The position numbers and the translations under genes were made by a program. Source: Desulfosporosinus fructosivorans (GTDB taxonomy: Bacteria > Bacillota > Desulfitobacteriia > Desulfitobacteriales > Desulfitobacteriaceae). Taken from it: 64,000 bases of DNA. Below the pieces are notes generated by a model, which was not told where the DNA came from, made no database searches, and saw nothing but the letters and a program-made list of their open reading frames with translations. Of the stretch, positions 35,635-45,066 are shown one piece after another (the first letter of the stretch is position 1; each line of letters starts with the position of its first letter). The stretch is taken from the NCBI RefSeq assembly GCF_004766045.1, contig NZ_SPQQ01000003.1:372001-436000 (forward strand), written 5' to 3'.

Positions 35635-38316
35635 TTGGAGTGGTTTACCTTAACGATCGATGGACAGGAAGTCAGTGTTCTGAAGGGAACGACCGTACTT
35701 GAAGCCTGTCGTATGCATAATATCCCGATTCCTACTTTGTGTCATGACCCAGAGCTTACCCCAGCCGGCGCTTGCCGTTTGTGTGTAGTTCAAATCGAAG
35801 GCATGCGCAATCTTCCCCCGTCGTGTGTTACTCAAGTTACGCAGGGTATGGTAGTGCAAACTCAAAATCCTAAAGTCCGGGCAGCACGCAAGACAATTCT
35901 GGAACTGTTGCTAGCAAATCATCCTCTAGATTGCATGACGTGCCAGAAAATGGGGAATTGCTCTTTGGCTGAGTATGCCTATGAATATGGTGCCTCTGGT
36001 GAGCTTTATAAAGGTGAGCAACGTGCCCTTCCGATTGATAGCGGAAATCCTTTCATTTTGCGGGACCCGAATAAATGTATCTCGTGCGGAAAATGTATTA
36101 AAGCGTGTACGGAGATTCAGGGGAAAAGTATTCTAGACTTTTCTTTCCGGGGTTTTGATACTCAAGTAGGCCCAGCTTTCAATCTTCCTTATAATGAATC
36201 CGCTTGCGATTTCTGTGGCTCCTGTGTCTCGGTCTGTCCAGTAGGAGCCCTGGTAGAAAAGCAAATGGTCGGTAAAGGGCATTCTTGGGAAGTAAGCAAA
36301 GTCCAAACGACGTGCCCATTTTGTGGGGTAGGTTGTAACTTTGACCTCAATGTCAAAGACGGTAAAGTCATTGGTGTGACCTCAAATCCGAATGCGCCTG
36401 TCAATGGCAAGGCTTTATGTGTCAAAGGTCGCTTTGGTATGGACATGATTTATAGTCCCCATCGCTTGACAACGCCTCTGATCCGCAAAGATGGGGTGCT
36501 AGTTCCTGCAAGCTGGGATGAGGCCTTAGATTTAGTTGCTACGAAGCTAGGGGAGATCAAGAAGGACTATGGCCCGAACTCGATAGCTGCTTTAAGTTGT
36601 GCCCATTGTACTAACGAAGAGAATTATCTTATGCAAAAATTTATGCGCGCGGTGATCGGTACCAACAATATCGATCACTGCGCCAGGACGTGACACGCTC
36701 CCACTGTGGCCGGTCTGGCCACCTCATTTGGATCCGGAGCGATGACTAACTCTATCAACGAAATTCCAAACACCAAAGCAATGTTCGTGATTGGTTCAAA
36801 CCCGACTGAAGCTCACCCCGTGATCGGAACAAAAATGAAGCAAGCGTTAGCTAAGGGCTCAAAGCTGATTGTGGTGGATCCTCGGTGCACCGACATCGCA
36901 GAGCATGCAGATGTTTGGCTAAGGCTTCGTTCGGGAACGGATATTGCTCTGATCAACGGAATTATGAACATTATTCTGGCCAATGGCTGGGAAGATCAAG
37001 CGTTCATTGAAGAACGCACAGAAGGTTTTGAAAAAGTTCGAGAAATTGTGAAAAAATATACTCCTGAAGTTGTTAGTCAAATAACAGGAGTTCCTGTAGA
37101 GCAGCTCGAGGAAGCTGCCAAACTTTATGCAACCGCAGAATGTGCAGAGATCTTCTATACCTTAGGGATCACAGAACACGTCTGTGGCACGGATAACGTG
37201 ATGAGTTTGGCGAATCTAGCCATGCTTACGGGTAATATCGGTAAAGAAAGTTCGGGCGTCAACCCAATGCGCGGGCAAAATAATGTTCAGGGTGCCTGCG
37301 ATATGGGCGCATTGCCGAACGTCTACCCTGGTTACCAACAAGTCACAAACCCTGAAGCACGGGCAAAATTCGAAGCCGCTTGGGGAGTTCCTCTAGACCC
37401 CAATAATGGATTTATGATTCCGGATATGTTTGCAGCGGCGGCTACTAAAGATTTGCGGGCTTTGTATATTTTAGGCGAAGACCCAGTCATCACAGATGCT
37501 GATGCTAACCATGTGCGCAAAGGCCTTAAAGCCCTTGATTTCCTTGTAGTCCAAGAGATCTTCTTGTCTGAAACCGCTAAGTTGGCAGATGTCGTCCTAC
37601 CTGGAGCTAGCTATGCTGAGAAGACGGGTACATTCTCAAATACTGAGCGGCGAGTGCAAATGGTCAATCAGGCCATTAAACCGATCGGTAATGCAAGGGC
37701 CGATGGGGAGATCATTTGTGACCTGGCAACTCGTATGGGTTACCCCTTCGAGTATCAATCTTCAGAAGAAGTTATGCAGGAAATTGCTAAGCTTACCCCT
37801 ATTTTTGCAGGGATTACCCATGAACGGCTAGGAACACAAGGCTTGCAGTGGCCAGTACCGACGGTTGAACACCCTGGTACAAAGTTCTTACATGAAGGAA
37901 GGTTCAACCGGGGTTTAGGACAATTTGTGGCGATCGAAAATCAGTTACCTGCTGAATTACCAGATGAAGAGTATCCGTTCTTACTCAATACTGGGCGTAA
38001 ACTTTCCCATTATAACGTTTTCACTCAATACTCTCCATCGTTAGAAGGGCATTCACCAGAAGAACTGGCGGAAGTGAATCCCTTAGATGCCAAACGGCTA
38101 GGACTCGAAGTGGGTGAAATTGTTAAAGTTTCATCCCGTCGTGGTGAGGTAAAGACCAAAATTAAGATCACCAAACGAGTGCCCGTAGGTATGGTCTTTA
38201 TGACCTTCCACTATTTCGATGCTCCAACTAATGAACTGACCAATGGAGCCTATGATAAAGTCACAAAAACCTATGAGTATAAAGTGTGTGGCGTACAGAT
38301 TTCAAAAATCAGTTAA
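35635..38316 (+). CDS. fdhA: Formate dehydrogenase alpha subunit, selenocysteine-containing
   Basis: Mo/W-bis-pterin enzyme oxidising formate or reducing CO2. It is one 893-residue protein in which the in-frame TGA at 36691-36693 is read as selenocysteine (residue 353). The context HCART-U-HAPTVAGL is the active-site motif, and a SECIS hairpin follows. Domains: [2Fe-2S] (about 1-80), His-Cys cluster, 2[4Fe-4S] (CISCGKCIKAC, CDFCGSCVSVC), the CPFCGVGC cluster near residue 228 and a full catalytic region. TTG start behind AAGGAG. Standard gene calling would split it at the TGA. Confidence 0.95.
36691..36728 (+). promoter_or_regulatory. Bacterial SECIS element
   Basis: Stem GTGGCC (36706-36711) / GGCCAC (36717-36722) with apical loop GGTCT, starting 18 nt after the TGA. 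The same loop sequence and spacing are known for the E. coli fdhF SECIS. This supports UGA decoding by SelB. Confidence 0.9.
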
Positions 38317-38388
38317 CTTTAATTTCAAAATAGATGGGCTCTGCAGGAGGCCACTAAAAATTTAATGTAAACTGAAGATCAATAAAGA

Positions 38389-38436
38389 AAGAACTGGGAT
38401 TACGATTTAAAATGCGTAATTCCAGTTCTTTTTTTA
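38389..38436 (+). terminator. Terminator of the formate dehydrogenase operon
   Basis: 16-bp arms 38389-38404 and 38415-38430 with one G-T pair, followed by seven T. Confidence 0.9.
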
Positions 38437-38560
38437 TAATATTAAGCAGTAAAACAAGCGGATGATTTCAAAAATACTCAAACTTGGGCAATTAGACAAG
38501 GGTGGATTGGCGCTATAGCCCTCACGCTTGTCTGGGGCTCGGCATATCCTATAGAGGGAT

Positions 38561-38800
38561 ATGAAAAGACATTCCGCAAATGGCTGGGCAGTCGGTATGA
38601 GGATGGAAATTTCCAACAGGACGCCTGAGCAAATCGCGTCCGAGATTAACGTTATCAAGGAACAAAGCTGCAAAATGCTGCTTAGCAACGCCGTTGAGAT
38701 CGGACGGCGTTTGACGGAAACCAAAGAGCTGGTACCCCATGGGGAGTGGCGCAAATAGCTGACTGAATCAGTGAGTTACTCCCCCCATCGGGGCAGAGAG
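38561..38800 (+). pseudogene. DUF3102-like phage/plasmid gene, disrupted
   Basis: The frame reads PEQIASEINVIKEQ then EIGRRLTETKELVPHGEWRK, characteristic of DUF3102 proteins, then a TAG where the family normally has Trp (K-W-L), and continues in frame with LTESVSYS before degenerating. No ribosome site precedes it and the C-terminal part is missing. It is a relic of a mobile element. Apart from this, the gap 38317-38885 holds only hairpins. Confidence 0.6.
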
Positions 38801-38803
38801 GCC

Positions 38804-38827
38804 AAATGGTGCATCGATGCACCATTT
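38804..38827. terminator. Perfect 24-bp palindrome after the DUF3102 relic
   Basis: AAATGGTGCATCGATGCACC continues to a fully self-complementary 24-mer, followed by GATTTTAA. It could terminate either strand. Confidence 0.5.
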
Positions 38828-38885
38828 GATTTTAACTCAATGGGCACGGTTTTTGACGCAAAGGCTGTTTTTCCATGCACATAGC

Positions 38886-39341
38886 TTACCACACCTCAGG
38901 ATAAGCAACATTCACGTAATATTTTTCGATTTTTGTTTTATGACCCTGTTCCATGATGGACAGATCATGGAACATTTCCTTCTGACTTTGATCGCAGCTA
39001 GCAGTGGCAAATGCTGAGTACATGTTCATAGCATCTTCTTCATTTTTCATGGCCAAGGCTAAAGCGTCTGCAGGTTTCATGTCCAAAGATAATTTGGGTT
39101 TGTCAACTGTTTCAGAAACTTTATAATCTGCGGACTCATCAAAATGCATGTCTTTGATATCCTTGGCAAGAAAACCTTCTAATAGTTTTTGATGTCCTAG
39201 TTCTTCTGCAGCAAATTCGGAAAACAATTTCTTAATGTAAGGATCGACGACTCTTTCAGAAACTCCCTTATAAAATGCATAAGACTCAACTTCATTGTCA
39301 ATAGCCATTGTTAGTATTGCTTTGTATTCTTCCCCTGTCAT
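38886..39341 (-). CDS. Ferritin-like/rubrerythrin-type di-iron protein
   Basis: A 151-residue four-helix protein. Metal-ligand patterns are visible: E in NEVESYAFY, EELGHQK, a second pair NEEDAMNMY and EQGHKTKIEKYY. There is no C-terminal rubredoxin CxxC domain, so it is an erythrin-like protein rather than full rubrerythrin. It is probably involved in peroxide or iron handling in an anaerobe. The ATG at 39341 follows AAGGTGG on the minus strand. It is monocistronic. Confidence 0.82.
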   Translation of the reverse strand: MTGEEYKAILTMAIDNEVESYAFYKGVSERVVDPYIKKLFSEFAAEELGHQKLLEGFLAKDIKDMHFDESADYKVSETVDKPKLSLDMKPADALALAMKNEEDAMNMYSAFATASCDQSQKEMFHDLSIMEQGHKTKIEKYYVNVAYPEVW

Positions 39342-39439
39342 ACTGAATTCCACCTTTCTTATTTGGAATAATTACTCATCATAAGTATTGTACTACACTA
39401 TATGCATTTTTGGGACAAGTTTTACGCCTACTAGGGGCG

Positions 39440-39488
39440 TTCTATGCGACCATGTAAAGTGTAGCATAGCATACATGGTCGCATAGAA
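39440..39488. terminator. Long hairpin between convergent/tandem minus genes
   Basis: Perfect 17-bp arms 39440-39456 and 39472-39488 around a 15-nt loop. It lies 88 bp downstream of the thiC stop on the minus strand and probably ends the thi transcript. Confidence 0.65.
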
Positions 39489-39575
39489 TTTAATGGTTAA
39501 AAATAAATATTATTTCTAATCGAACTGGGAGTGCTCAATTGCTAAACTGGTTTGTTGACCGTCCCCGCAACACGT

Positions 39576-40850
39576 TTAGTCCATAATACGGTTCATAAGG
39601 CGCATCGAACACATTTCTCCACACATGGTGCAGCTGTCCTGATGCTCGGGGGCGGACTCTTTGCGATAACGCTCTGGCTTTTCACGGTCCAAGGCTAGAC
39701 TAAACATTTTCTCCCAATCCAAAGCTTGTCTGGCTTGGCTCATCTTCATGTCCCATTCGGCGGCTCCAGGTACCCCTTTAGCGATATCCCCAGAATGTGC
39801 TGCGATCTTGACCGCAACAATCCCTTCGCGCACGTCGTCCAAGGTAGGCAAACGAAGGTGTTCGCCTGGCGTTACATAGCAGAGAAAATCTGCTCCTGCC
39901 GAGGCGGCTAAAGCTCCGCCGATTGCACTGGTAATGTGATCGTAACCGGGAGCAACATCCGTGACTAATGGCCCTAAAATATAGAAGGGTGCTCCGTGGC
40001 ATAGCTTTTTGGCCAATTGAACATTAGTCACAACCTCCTGCAAGGGAACATGGCCAGGTCCTTCAATCATGACTTGAACATTGCGTTTCCAAGCTCTTTG
40101 AGTCAATTCTCCCATCACGATTAATTCTGAAATTTGAGCTCCGTCTGTGGCATCAGCAATACTTCCAGGTCGGCAAGCATCTCCTAAACTTAACGTGACA
40201 TCATATTTTACGCAGATATCCAGGAGATCGTCAAAATACTCGTAAAAAGGGTTTTCGTGTCCAGTTAATTCCATCCAAGCATACAGTAAAGACCCGCCTC
40301 GGGAAACAATGTTGGTAACTCGGGAGGTCTTACGGAAATGCTGGGCAGTTTCCCTGTTGATGCCGGCGTGGATAGTAACAAAATCAACACCGTCTCGGGC
40401 GTGCTGTTCTACCACATCTAAAAATTCTCGGGGAGTAATCTCTTCTAATTTTTTATCTAAATAGCCAAGGGCATCATACATAGGAACAGAACCAATCATT
40501 GCTGGGGACATGCTAATGAGCTTGTGACGGAATTCAGCGGTTTTGCCATAGTTGCTTAGATCCATAATTGCTTCCGCTTTCATGTCTAAAGCCATGCGTA
40601 CTTTGGCTAGCTCGCTGTCGAGATTGGCACATTCCGGGGAGATACCTAAATTGACATTAATCTTCGTCCTAAGTCCAAGACCAACACCCTCGGGACTCAG
40701 CGATGTATGATTATGGTTCGAGGGGATGACAATGCTGCCCGCCGCTACCCGGAGCCTAATTTCCTCAGCAGTAAGACCTTCTTTACCAGCGACCGTTTTC
40801 ATTGCCGCGGTTATTATTCCATTTCTGGCCTGTTCCATTTGTGTACTCAT
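39576..40850 (-). CDS. thiC: ThiC, phosphomethylpyrimidine synthase
   Basis: Radical SAM enzyme of 424 residues converting aminoimidazole ribotide to hydroxymethylpyrimidine phosphate. The C-terminal cluster motif [12 protein letters not shown] (CxxCxxxxC) is present, with the barrel blocks [15 protein letters not shown] and [10 protein letters not shown]. Length is typical of the shorter bacterial form. ATG 40850 is chosen; a GTG at 40859 is also possible. It is the last gene of the thiS-G-H-E-C operon. Confidence 0.95.
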   Translation of the reverse strand: MSTQMEQARNGIITAAMKTVAGKEGLTAEEIRLRVAAGSIVIPSNHNHTSLSPEGVGLGLRTKINVNLGISPECANLDSELAKVRMALDMKAEAIMDLSNYGKTAEFRHKLISMSPAMIGSVPMYDALGYLDKKLEEITPREFLDVVEQHARDGVDFVTIHAGINRETAQHFRKTSRVTNIVSRGGSLLYAWMELTGHENPFYEYFDDLLDICVKYDVTLSLGDACRPGSIADATDGAQISELIVMGELTQRAWKRNVQVMIEGPGHVPLQEVVTNVQLAKKLCHGAPFYILGPLVTDVAPGYDHITSAIGGALAASAGADFLCYVTPGEHLRLPTLDDVREGIVAVKIAAHSGDIAKGVPGAAEWDMKMSQARQALDWEKMFSLALDREKPERYRKESAPEHQDSCTMCGEMCSMRLMNRIMD

Positions 40851-40952
40851 CAAAATCACACTCTTTCATATTTATTTGTCTTATTCAATGACTCCATAAT
40901 GCGGTTAACACTTCAAGAAAGCGTGGCAGGGGACGCTTTGATTGCCATGTCA

Positions 40953-41609
40953 TTATAAGGTCTGTGTTTCCATGATACGTTGTAAACGTTTAATCTTGCT
41001 TGCAATGTCCGGGTTGCCTACAATTTCGGTGACTAAGGCAACAGTTCGAGCGCCCGCTTTGAGGACTGTTGCTAGATTGTGTTCTTTAATTCCGCCGATC
41101 GCAACGAAGGGGATCTCCAGATTCTTGACGACGTAGTCTAAATAGTCCAGTCCCACCGGATCACATACATCGATTTTGGTATGGGTGGCATGTATGGGTC
41201 CTACTCCGATGTAATCTGCGCCACCGCTCACGGCGGCCCGTGCTTGATCCGGCGAATGAGTAGAGACACCGATCATGAGATTGGGGCCGACTATCTCGCG
41301 CACCTTTGATAACGGTAAATCGTCTTGTCCGATATGCACGCCATCGGCACATACCGCCAATGCCAGGTCTAAGTGGTCATTGATGATGAACAAGGCGCCG
41401 TATTCTTGAGTCAGAGCGCGTAGCACCAGACACTCCTCATACATCTTCCTAACCTTCTTGGATTTCTCGCGATACTGAAGGATCGGTACACCGCTGGCCA
41501 AGATCTCACTGGCTACTTCAATATTGCTCCTACCTTGAGAGTGGAGTTCAGAGGTAAGGGCATAGATACCAGACGGAAGGGTAGGTCTTCTTGAAATTCC
41601 GTTCATCAT
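40953..41609 (-). CDS. thiE: ThiE, thiamine-phosphate synthase
   Basis: Joins the pyrimidine and thiazole halves of thiamine. A 218-residue TIM barrel with VPILQYREKSK, FIINDHLDLALAVCADGVHIGQDDL and GADYIGVGPIHATHTK, all canonical ThiE blocks. The ATG at 41609 is favoured by GAAAGGA 9 nt upstream. It lies within the thi operon, 60 bp after thiH. Confidence 0.93.
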   Translation of the reverse strand: MMNGISRRPTLPSGIYALTSELHSQGRSNIEVASEILASGVPILQYREKSKKVRKMYEECLVLRALTQEYGALFIINDHLDLALAVCADGVHIGQDDLPLSKVREIVGPNLMIGVSTHSPDQARAAVSGGADYIGVGPIHATHTKIDVCDPVGLDYLDYVVKNLEIPFVAIGGIKEHNLATVLKAGARTVALVTEIVGNPDIASKIKRLQRIMETQTL

Positions 41610-41669
41610 AGGGTTCATTCCTTTCACTGTGCTCAAGGCACGGAAATTTAATGAAAGTGCCTTTTCACT

Positions 41670-42809
41670 TTACTTGAACGAGTTCAGTGCATCCTTTCCC
41701 GCCCGCATATCAACCCAGTCACAAAAAGTGGGTAGATAACCTTTGGCCCGGATCATTTGTACTACTTCTGGAACGGACCGTTCGTCGGCGATTTCAAATT
41801 GGGCACTGCCTACATTGTCTGTTTCGCTATAACCACCGACGGAAGTGAGAGCGCCGGCCGACATTCGAGTAATTCCGAGGGGAAGCAAATTTTCCCTCAT
41901 TTGTGGACTTTCCCGAGTGGACAAGGTAATGCCAGCTCGGGGAAGAAACAGTCGGTATGCCAGAATGATTTGGACTAAGGCCTCATCCGTGACGGGTGCA
42001 GCAGATGAGTTGAAACTGCCGGCATAGGGTCTGAGTCGTGGTACGGAGATAGCAACTTCGACTCCGGGGAAATTTCTTTGCAAGTAGTCGGCATGGAGTG
42101 CCGAATAAAAGGCATCTCGCCGCCAGTCTGAAAGACCTAAGAGCGCTCCGATGTTTACGGAAGAGATTCCTGCAGAACATGCTCGCTCCGGTGCCCCTAA
42201 GCGATAGTGATAATCCCGCTTTGGTCCTGCGGGGTGTACCAGAGCGTAGGTAGTTTCATCGTAGGTTTCTTGAAAGAGAGTGACCGAATCAATCCCCTCC
42301 TCGAATAAATGTCGGTACTCTTCAGTGGAAAGAGGATACACTTCAAGTCCGAGAGAGGCAAACATTGGTCGCAAAGCGCGGACGCATTCTCCCATATAAG
42401 AGGGTCCACTCTGTGTGCGGGATTCTCCTGTCAAGAGTAGCAAATGCTGAAGCCCAGTGGACGAGATGGCCTCGCCTTCTTTAATGACTTGTTCGATGGT
42501 AAGCTTGCACCGTACAATCTCATTTCCAGCGTGGAAACTACAATACAGACAACTATTACTGCAAAAATTAGCAAGATATAGGGGGGTGAATAAACCAATC
42601 GTGCGGCCGAAATGGCGAATTGTTAAAGACTGAGCCTTTTTCGCCATGGGCTCTAGGTAAGTTATGGCAGCTGGGGAAAGCAAGACCGCCAAATCTTGTG
42701 GGTGGAGAGTTTCTCTGGCTAAAACCCGCTCCACATCAATCCCGTTAAAACTCTCCCAGCTCGAATCGGAGAGCCTTTGTTGCCATTCAGTGATTTGCTC
42801 GTAAAACAT
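41670..42809 (-). CDS. thiH: ThiH, tyrosine lyase (2-iminoacetate synthase)
   Basis: Anaerobic radical SAM enzyme of 379 residues that cleaves tyrosine to dehydroglycine for the thiazole ring. The cluster motif is NFCSNSCLYCSF (CxxxCxxC) near residue 83, with LLLTGESR and ISVPRLRPYAG conserved. Choice of ThiH instead of oxygen-dependent ThiO fits anaerobic life. It is 3 bp from thiG. Confidence 0.95.
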   Translation of the reverse strand: MFYEQITEWQQRLSDSSWESFNGIDVERVLARETLHPQDLAVLLSPAAITYLEPMAKKAQSLTIRHFGRTIGLFTPLYLANFCSNSCLYCSFHAGNEIVRCKLTIEQVIKEGEAISSTGLQHLLLLTGESRTQSGPSYMGECVRALRPMFASLGLEVYPLSTEEYRHLFEEGIDSVTLFQETYDETTYALVHPAGPKRDYHYRLGAPERACSAGISSVNIGALLGLSDWRRDAFYSALHADYLQRNFPGVEVAISVPRLRPYAGSFNSSAAPVTDEALVQIILAYRLFLPRAGITLSTRESPQMRENLLPLGITRMSAGALTSVGGYSETDNVGSAQFEIADERSVPEVVQMIRAKGYLPTFCDWVDMRAGKDALNSFK

Positions 42810-42812
42810 CCG

Positions 42813-43616
42813 TTAACCCTCCTGCAAAAAACCGGTTAAGGGAGAAGAAGCGGAGGCTTCAATCTGCCGTTCACCAGGCCCAGCTAAATAGCCCAATCGT
42901 CCTGCGGCTACGGCCAAGCGGAAGGCTTGGGCCATGGATACTGGATCACTTGCGGTGGCAATGGCTGTATTCACAAGCACTGCGGCTGCTCCCATTTCCA
43001 TAGCCTCGGCTGCTTCGGAGGGGCGGCCGAGGCCAGCATCGACAATGATTGGTAGGGGAATTTCTTCGATTAGAATTCGGATGAGTTCTTTGGTTTGTAA
43101 GCCACGGTTGCTGCCAATTGGAGCTCCTAAAGGCATGATAGCTGCCGCGCCAGCATCCTGTAGACGCCTAGCAGCACCTAGATCAGGACTCATGTAAGGT
43201 AGTACTATAAACCCTTCCTTGACTAGTTGTTCAGTAGCCCGCAACGTTTCCCAATTATCGGGCAATAGGTAACGCTGATCCTGGACTACCTCTATTTTTA
43301 CCCAGTTTCCGCAGCCAGCAGCTTGAGCCAAACGAGCGATGCGTACGGCTTCCTCGGCAGTGCGAGCCCCAGAGGTGTTAGGTAATAAAATGGTGTTTTG
43401 AGGCATGTAGTTGAGAATGTTCTCTTGTGGGTTTTTCCAGTCGACTCGGCGTAAAGCCATTGTTACTACCTGGCTGCCACTAGCTTCCAACACCCGAGGA
43501 ACTATTTCATGAGACGAAAACTTACCAGTGCCTACAAACAAACGGCTGTGTAAATTTACCCCACCAATGATGAGACTATCATCCGATAGATTAAAACTCT
43601 GTATAATATCGTTCAC
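42813..43616 (-). CDS. thiG: ThiG, thiazole synthase
   Basis: A 267-residue TIM barrel forming the thiazole phosphate from DXP, dehydroglycine and ThiS-thiocarboxylate. The imine-forming lysine is in WVKIEVVQD, and [12 protein letters not shown] and [19 protein letters not shown] are canonical. The gene starts 4 bp after thiS. Confidence 0.96.
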   Translation of the reverse strand: MNDIIQSFNLSDDSLIIGGVNLHSRLFVGTGKFSSHEIVPRVLEASGSQVVTMALRRVDWKNPQENILNYMPQNTILLPNTSGARTAEEAVRIARLAQAAGCGNWVKIEVVQDQRYLLPDNWETLRATEQLVKEGFIVLPYMSPDLGAARRLQDAGAAAIMPLGAPIGSNRGLQTKELIRILIEEIPLPIIVDAGLGRPSEAAEAMEMGAAAVLVNTAIATASDPVSMAQAFRLAVAAGRLGYLAGPGERQIEASASSPLTGFLQEG

Positions 43617-43620
43617 GGTA

Positions 43621-43821
43621 TCAGCCTCCTCCCATAAATACTAAAATTTCCAAACGGTCACCAGCCTGTAAAAGAGTACTTTGCAGATGTTCTGGTGTGA
43701 GTATTTTTTCATTAAGTTCTACGACAACTGCTTTGTTTGTCGCAGCCAGGTTTTCGAGCAACTGGAATACAGTACATTCTGAGAGAATTTCCAGTGCTTT
43801 ACCGTTGACAACAATTTGCAA
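43621..43821 (-). CDS. thiS: ThiS, sulfur-carrier protein
   Basis: A 66-residue ubiquitin-like sulfur carrier ending in GGG after VFM, with the C-terminal Gly-Gly needed for thiocarboxylation. It is first gene after the TPP riboswitch. No thiF is present in the window, so the activating enzyme must be elsewhere. Confidence 0.92.
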   Translation of the reverse strand: MQIVVNGKALEILSECTVFQLLENLAATNKAVVVELNEKILTPEHLQSTLLQAGDRLEILVFMGGG

Positions 43822-43903
43822 CGGACTGTCCTCCTTTCACTTGTCACACGTGTTTGCCGGTGGATCCCATCTTGCTAGGCACCAGGGAGGTCTAAACCAA
43901 ACA

Positions 43904-43941
43904 ATAAAAAAAGTGAGAACTGCGGTAAGCAGTTCTCACTT
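43904..43941 (-). terminator. TPP-riboswitch expression-platform terminator
   Basis: Perfect 13-bp arms 43911-43923 and 43929-43941, with a T-run on the minus strand (complement of 43904-43912). It lies between the aptamer and thiS. Confidence 0.88.
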
Positions 43942-43967
43942 ATATTCCTAATATAAGTATGATGATT

Positions 43968-44048
43968 AGCTTTCCTCCGCTGGTATTAACCAGATCAGGT
44001 TCAAAGGGATCGAGTTTCCTCATCTCAGCCCCGAAGGGCACCCCTAGC
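43968..44048 (-). ncRNA. TPP riboswitch (THI element)
   Basis: On the minus strand: GGGGTGCCC..GGGCTGAGAT, then CCTTTGAACCTGATCTGG and TAATACCAGCGGAGGAA, the invariant THI-box blocks in order. It controls thiSGHEC by premature termination when TPP is abundant. Confidence 0.96.
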
Positions 44049-44149
44049 AAACAACGTATTTAGTTTTGGATGGTTATTAATACTTATCCTTTTAGGTATT
44101 AATAACCACTATATACCTAAAAGTTATAAGTGTAAACAGATGAAAAATT

Positions 44150-44458
44150 CTAAGTTAGGAATAGATCATCCCCGCTTTTCCCACTCAAACCGGGGTGGCT
44201 ATCAAATCGCACTGTACCCACTGGAATTTTATGCTCCACAGCTTCAACGATTTTCGCCGTTCCAATGTTTCCAAATCCTCCGCATAATTCCAACGCCTGA
44301 ACTCCTTCAGTAACCAGCTGTTTTGCAAGAATAACCGCTTCCTGATAATTTTGGACTCCCCGTATGAGTAAGGTAACCTGTGGGGTTTTAATATCCGCCT
44401 GATGTTGTGAAGGATCGGCTTGAGGTGCCAGGAAAATAAAGGCGGCTTTTAGTGACAC
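44150..44458 (-). CDS. DUF6506-like small protein, sigma-54 promoter upstream
   Basis: A 102-residue protein of unknown function. The blocks KAAFIFLAPQADPS, ALELCGGFG and PVGTVRFDSHPGLSGKSGD match my recollection of the DUF6506 family. There is no signal peptide or membrane segment. GTG start with AAAGGA 10 nt upstream. A -24/-12 promoter on the same strand lies 93 bp upstream (44551-44568), so it belongs to the sigma-54 island and may act on a related metabolite. Confidence 0.75.
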   Translation of the reverse strand: MSLKAAFIFLAPQADPSQHQADIKTPQVTLLIRGVQNYQEAVILAKQLVTEGVQALELCGGFGNIGTAKIVEAVEHKIPVGTVRFDSHPGLSGKSGDDLFLT

Positions 44459-44550
44459 TTAAATCACATCCTTTCCATACATGAATATATTTTGGCATTA
44501 CCAGAGTAGAACTAAAAAACAAGCAGCACACTTGTGATGACTATATAATC

Positions 44551-44568
44551 ATGCAATTCGTATGCCAG
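44551..44568 (-). promoter_or_regulatory. Sigma-54 promoter, minus strand
   Basis: On the minus strand: CTGGCAT, ACGAA, TTGCAT, with GG-N10-GC intact. It points to the DUF6506 gene. Confidence 0.7.
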
Positions 44569-44851
44569 GATATCCCATTGAGTTTGGCTTATCAATTACG
44601 TATAAAAATATAGGAAGATATGGGTGGAAAATATTATTCCTTTGATGATAAGAGTGCAATAAGTTGTTCTTTAAAGGCGATATACAAGGTCATAGCTTCG
44701 ATGAAAATAAAGATGTAAGGTTAATTGACTGCCTGGAGCCCCTCCGTAGTACAGTGTGGCAAAGGCATTAAGAGTTCCGACAACAACACCCAGATTAGTG
44801 AGAATAATACAGGAAAACAAGCCAGGATACCGATGATGACAACTATTCTAT

Positions 44852-44869
44852 ATGCGATTCATATGCCAG
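44852..44869 (-). promoter_or_regulatory. Degenerate sigma-54-like element, minus strand
   Basis: On the minus strand: CTGGCAT, ATGAA, TCGCAT; GG and GC are retained. It mirrors the plus-strand promoter 16 bp away and repeats the arrangement at 44551, about 300 bp to the left. It may be an old duplicate. Nothing else credible lies in the gap 44459-45066. Confidence 0.45.
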
Positions 44870-44884
44870 GAAAATTAGTTGGGC

Positions 44885-44902
44885 TTGGCATATGAATTGC
44901 AT
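44885..44902 (+). promoter_or_regulatory. Sigma-54 promoter of the lplA-like/lipT-like operon
   Basis: TTGGCAT, ATGAA, TTGCAT with GG-N10-GC. It lies 165 bp upstream of the lipoate-ligase-like start codon. Confidence 0.8.
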
Positions 44903-44975
44903 ATTAGATATAAGGATAAAAATACCGAAGGTAAAATTGGCTTAATTACTAGCGCAATACTTATTATAAGAGGCA

Positions 44976-45023
44976 CGAGCACTGTTCGACTTTCGAGCAC
45001 TGTTCGAAAATCGAACAGTTCTC
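44976..45023. promoter_or_regulatory. Triple GCACTGTTCGA repeat in the leader
   Basis: GCACTGTTCGA occurs at 44979 and 44998 (19 bp apart) and is inverted as TCGAACAGT at about 45011. The last two form a 14-bp hairpin. It is probably an activator site or leader structure. Related CGAACA/TGTTCG dyads occur at 52444-52458 and 52607-52620. Confidence 0.5.
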
Positions 45024-45066
45024 GTGATAAACAAACATCTAATGAATATCAAGGAGGACTTTAGGG

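Noticed and set aside
36694..38316. Separate second formate dehydrogenase gene starting with GTG at 36706
   Set aside because: The frame is continuous with the upstream part through TGA, which sits at the known Sec position followed by a SECIS hairpin; there is no ribosome site at the GTG.
44680..44830. Minus-strand stretch that could encode a hydrophobic peptide (NLGVVVGTLNAFATLYYGG)
   Set aside because: There is no start codon with a ribosome site, and I cannot match it to a family. It may be a gene relic but is not supportable as a feature.
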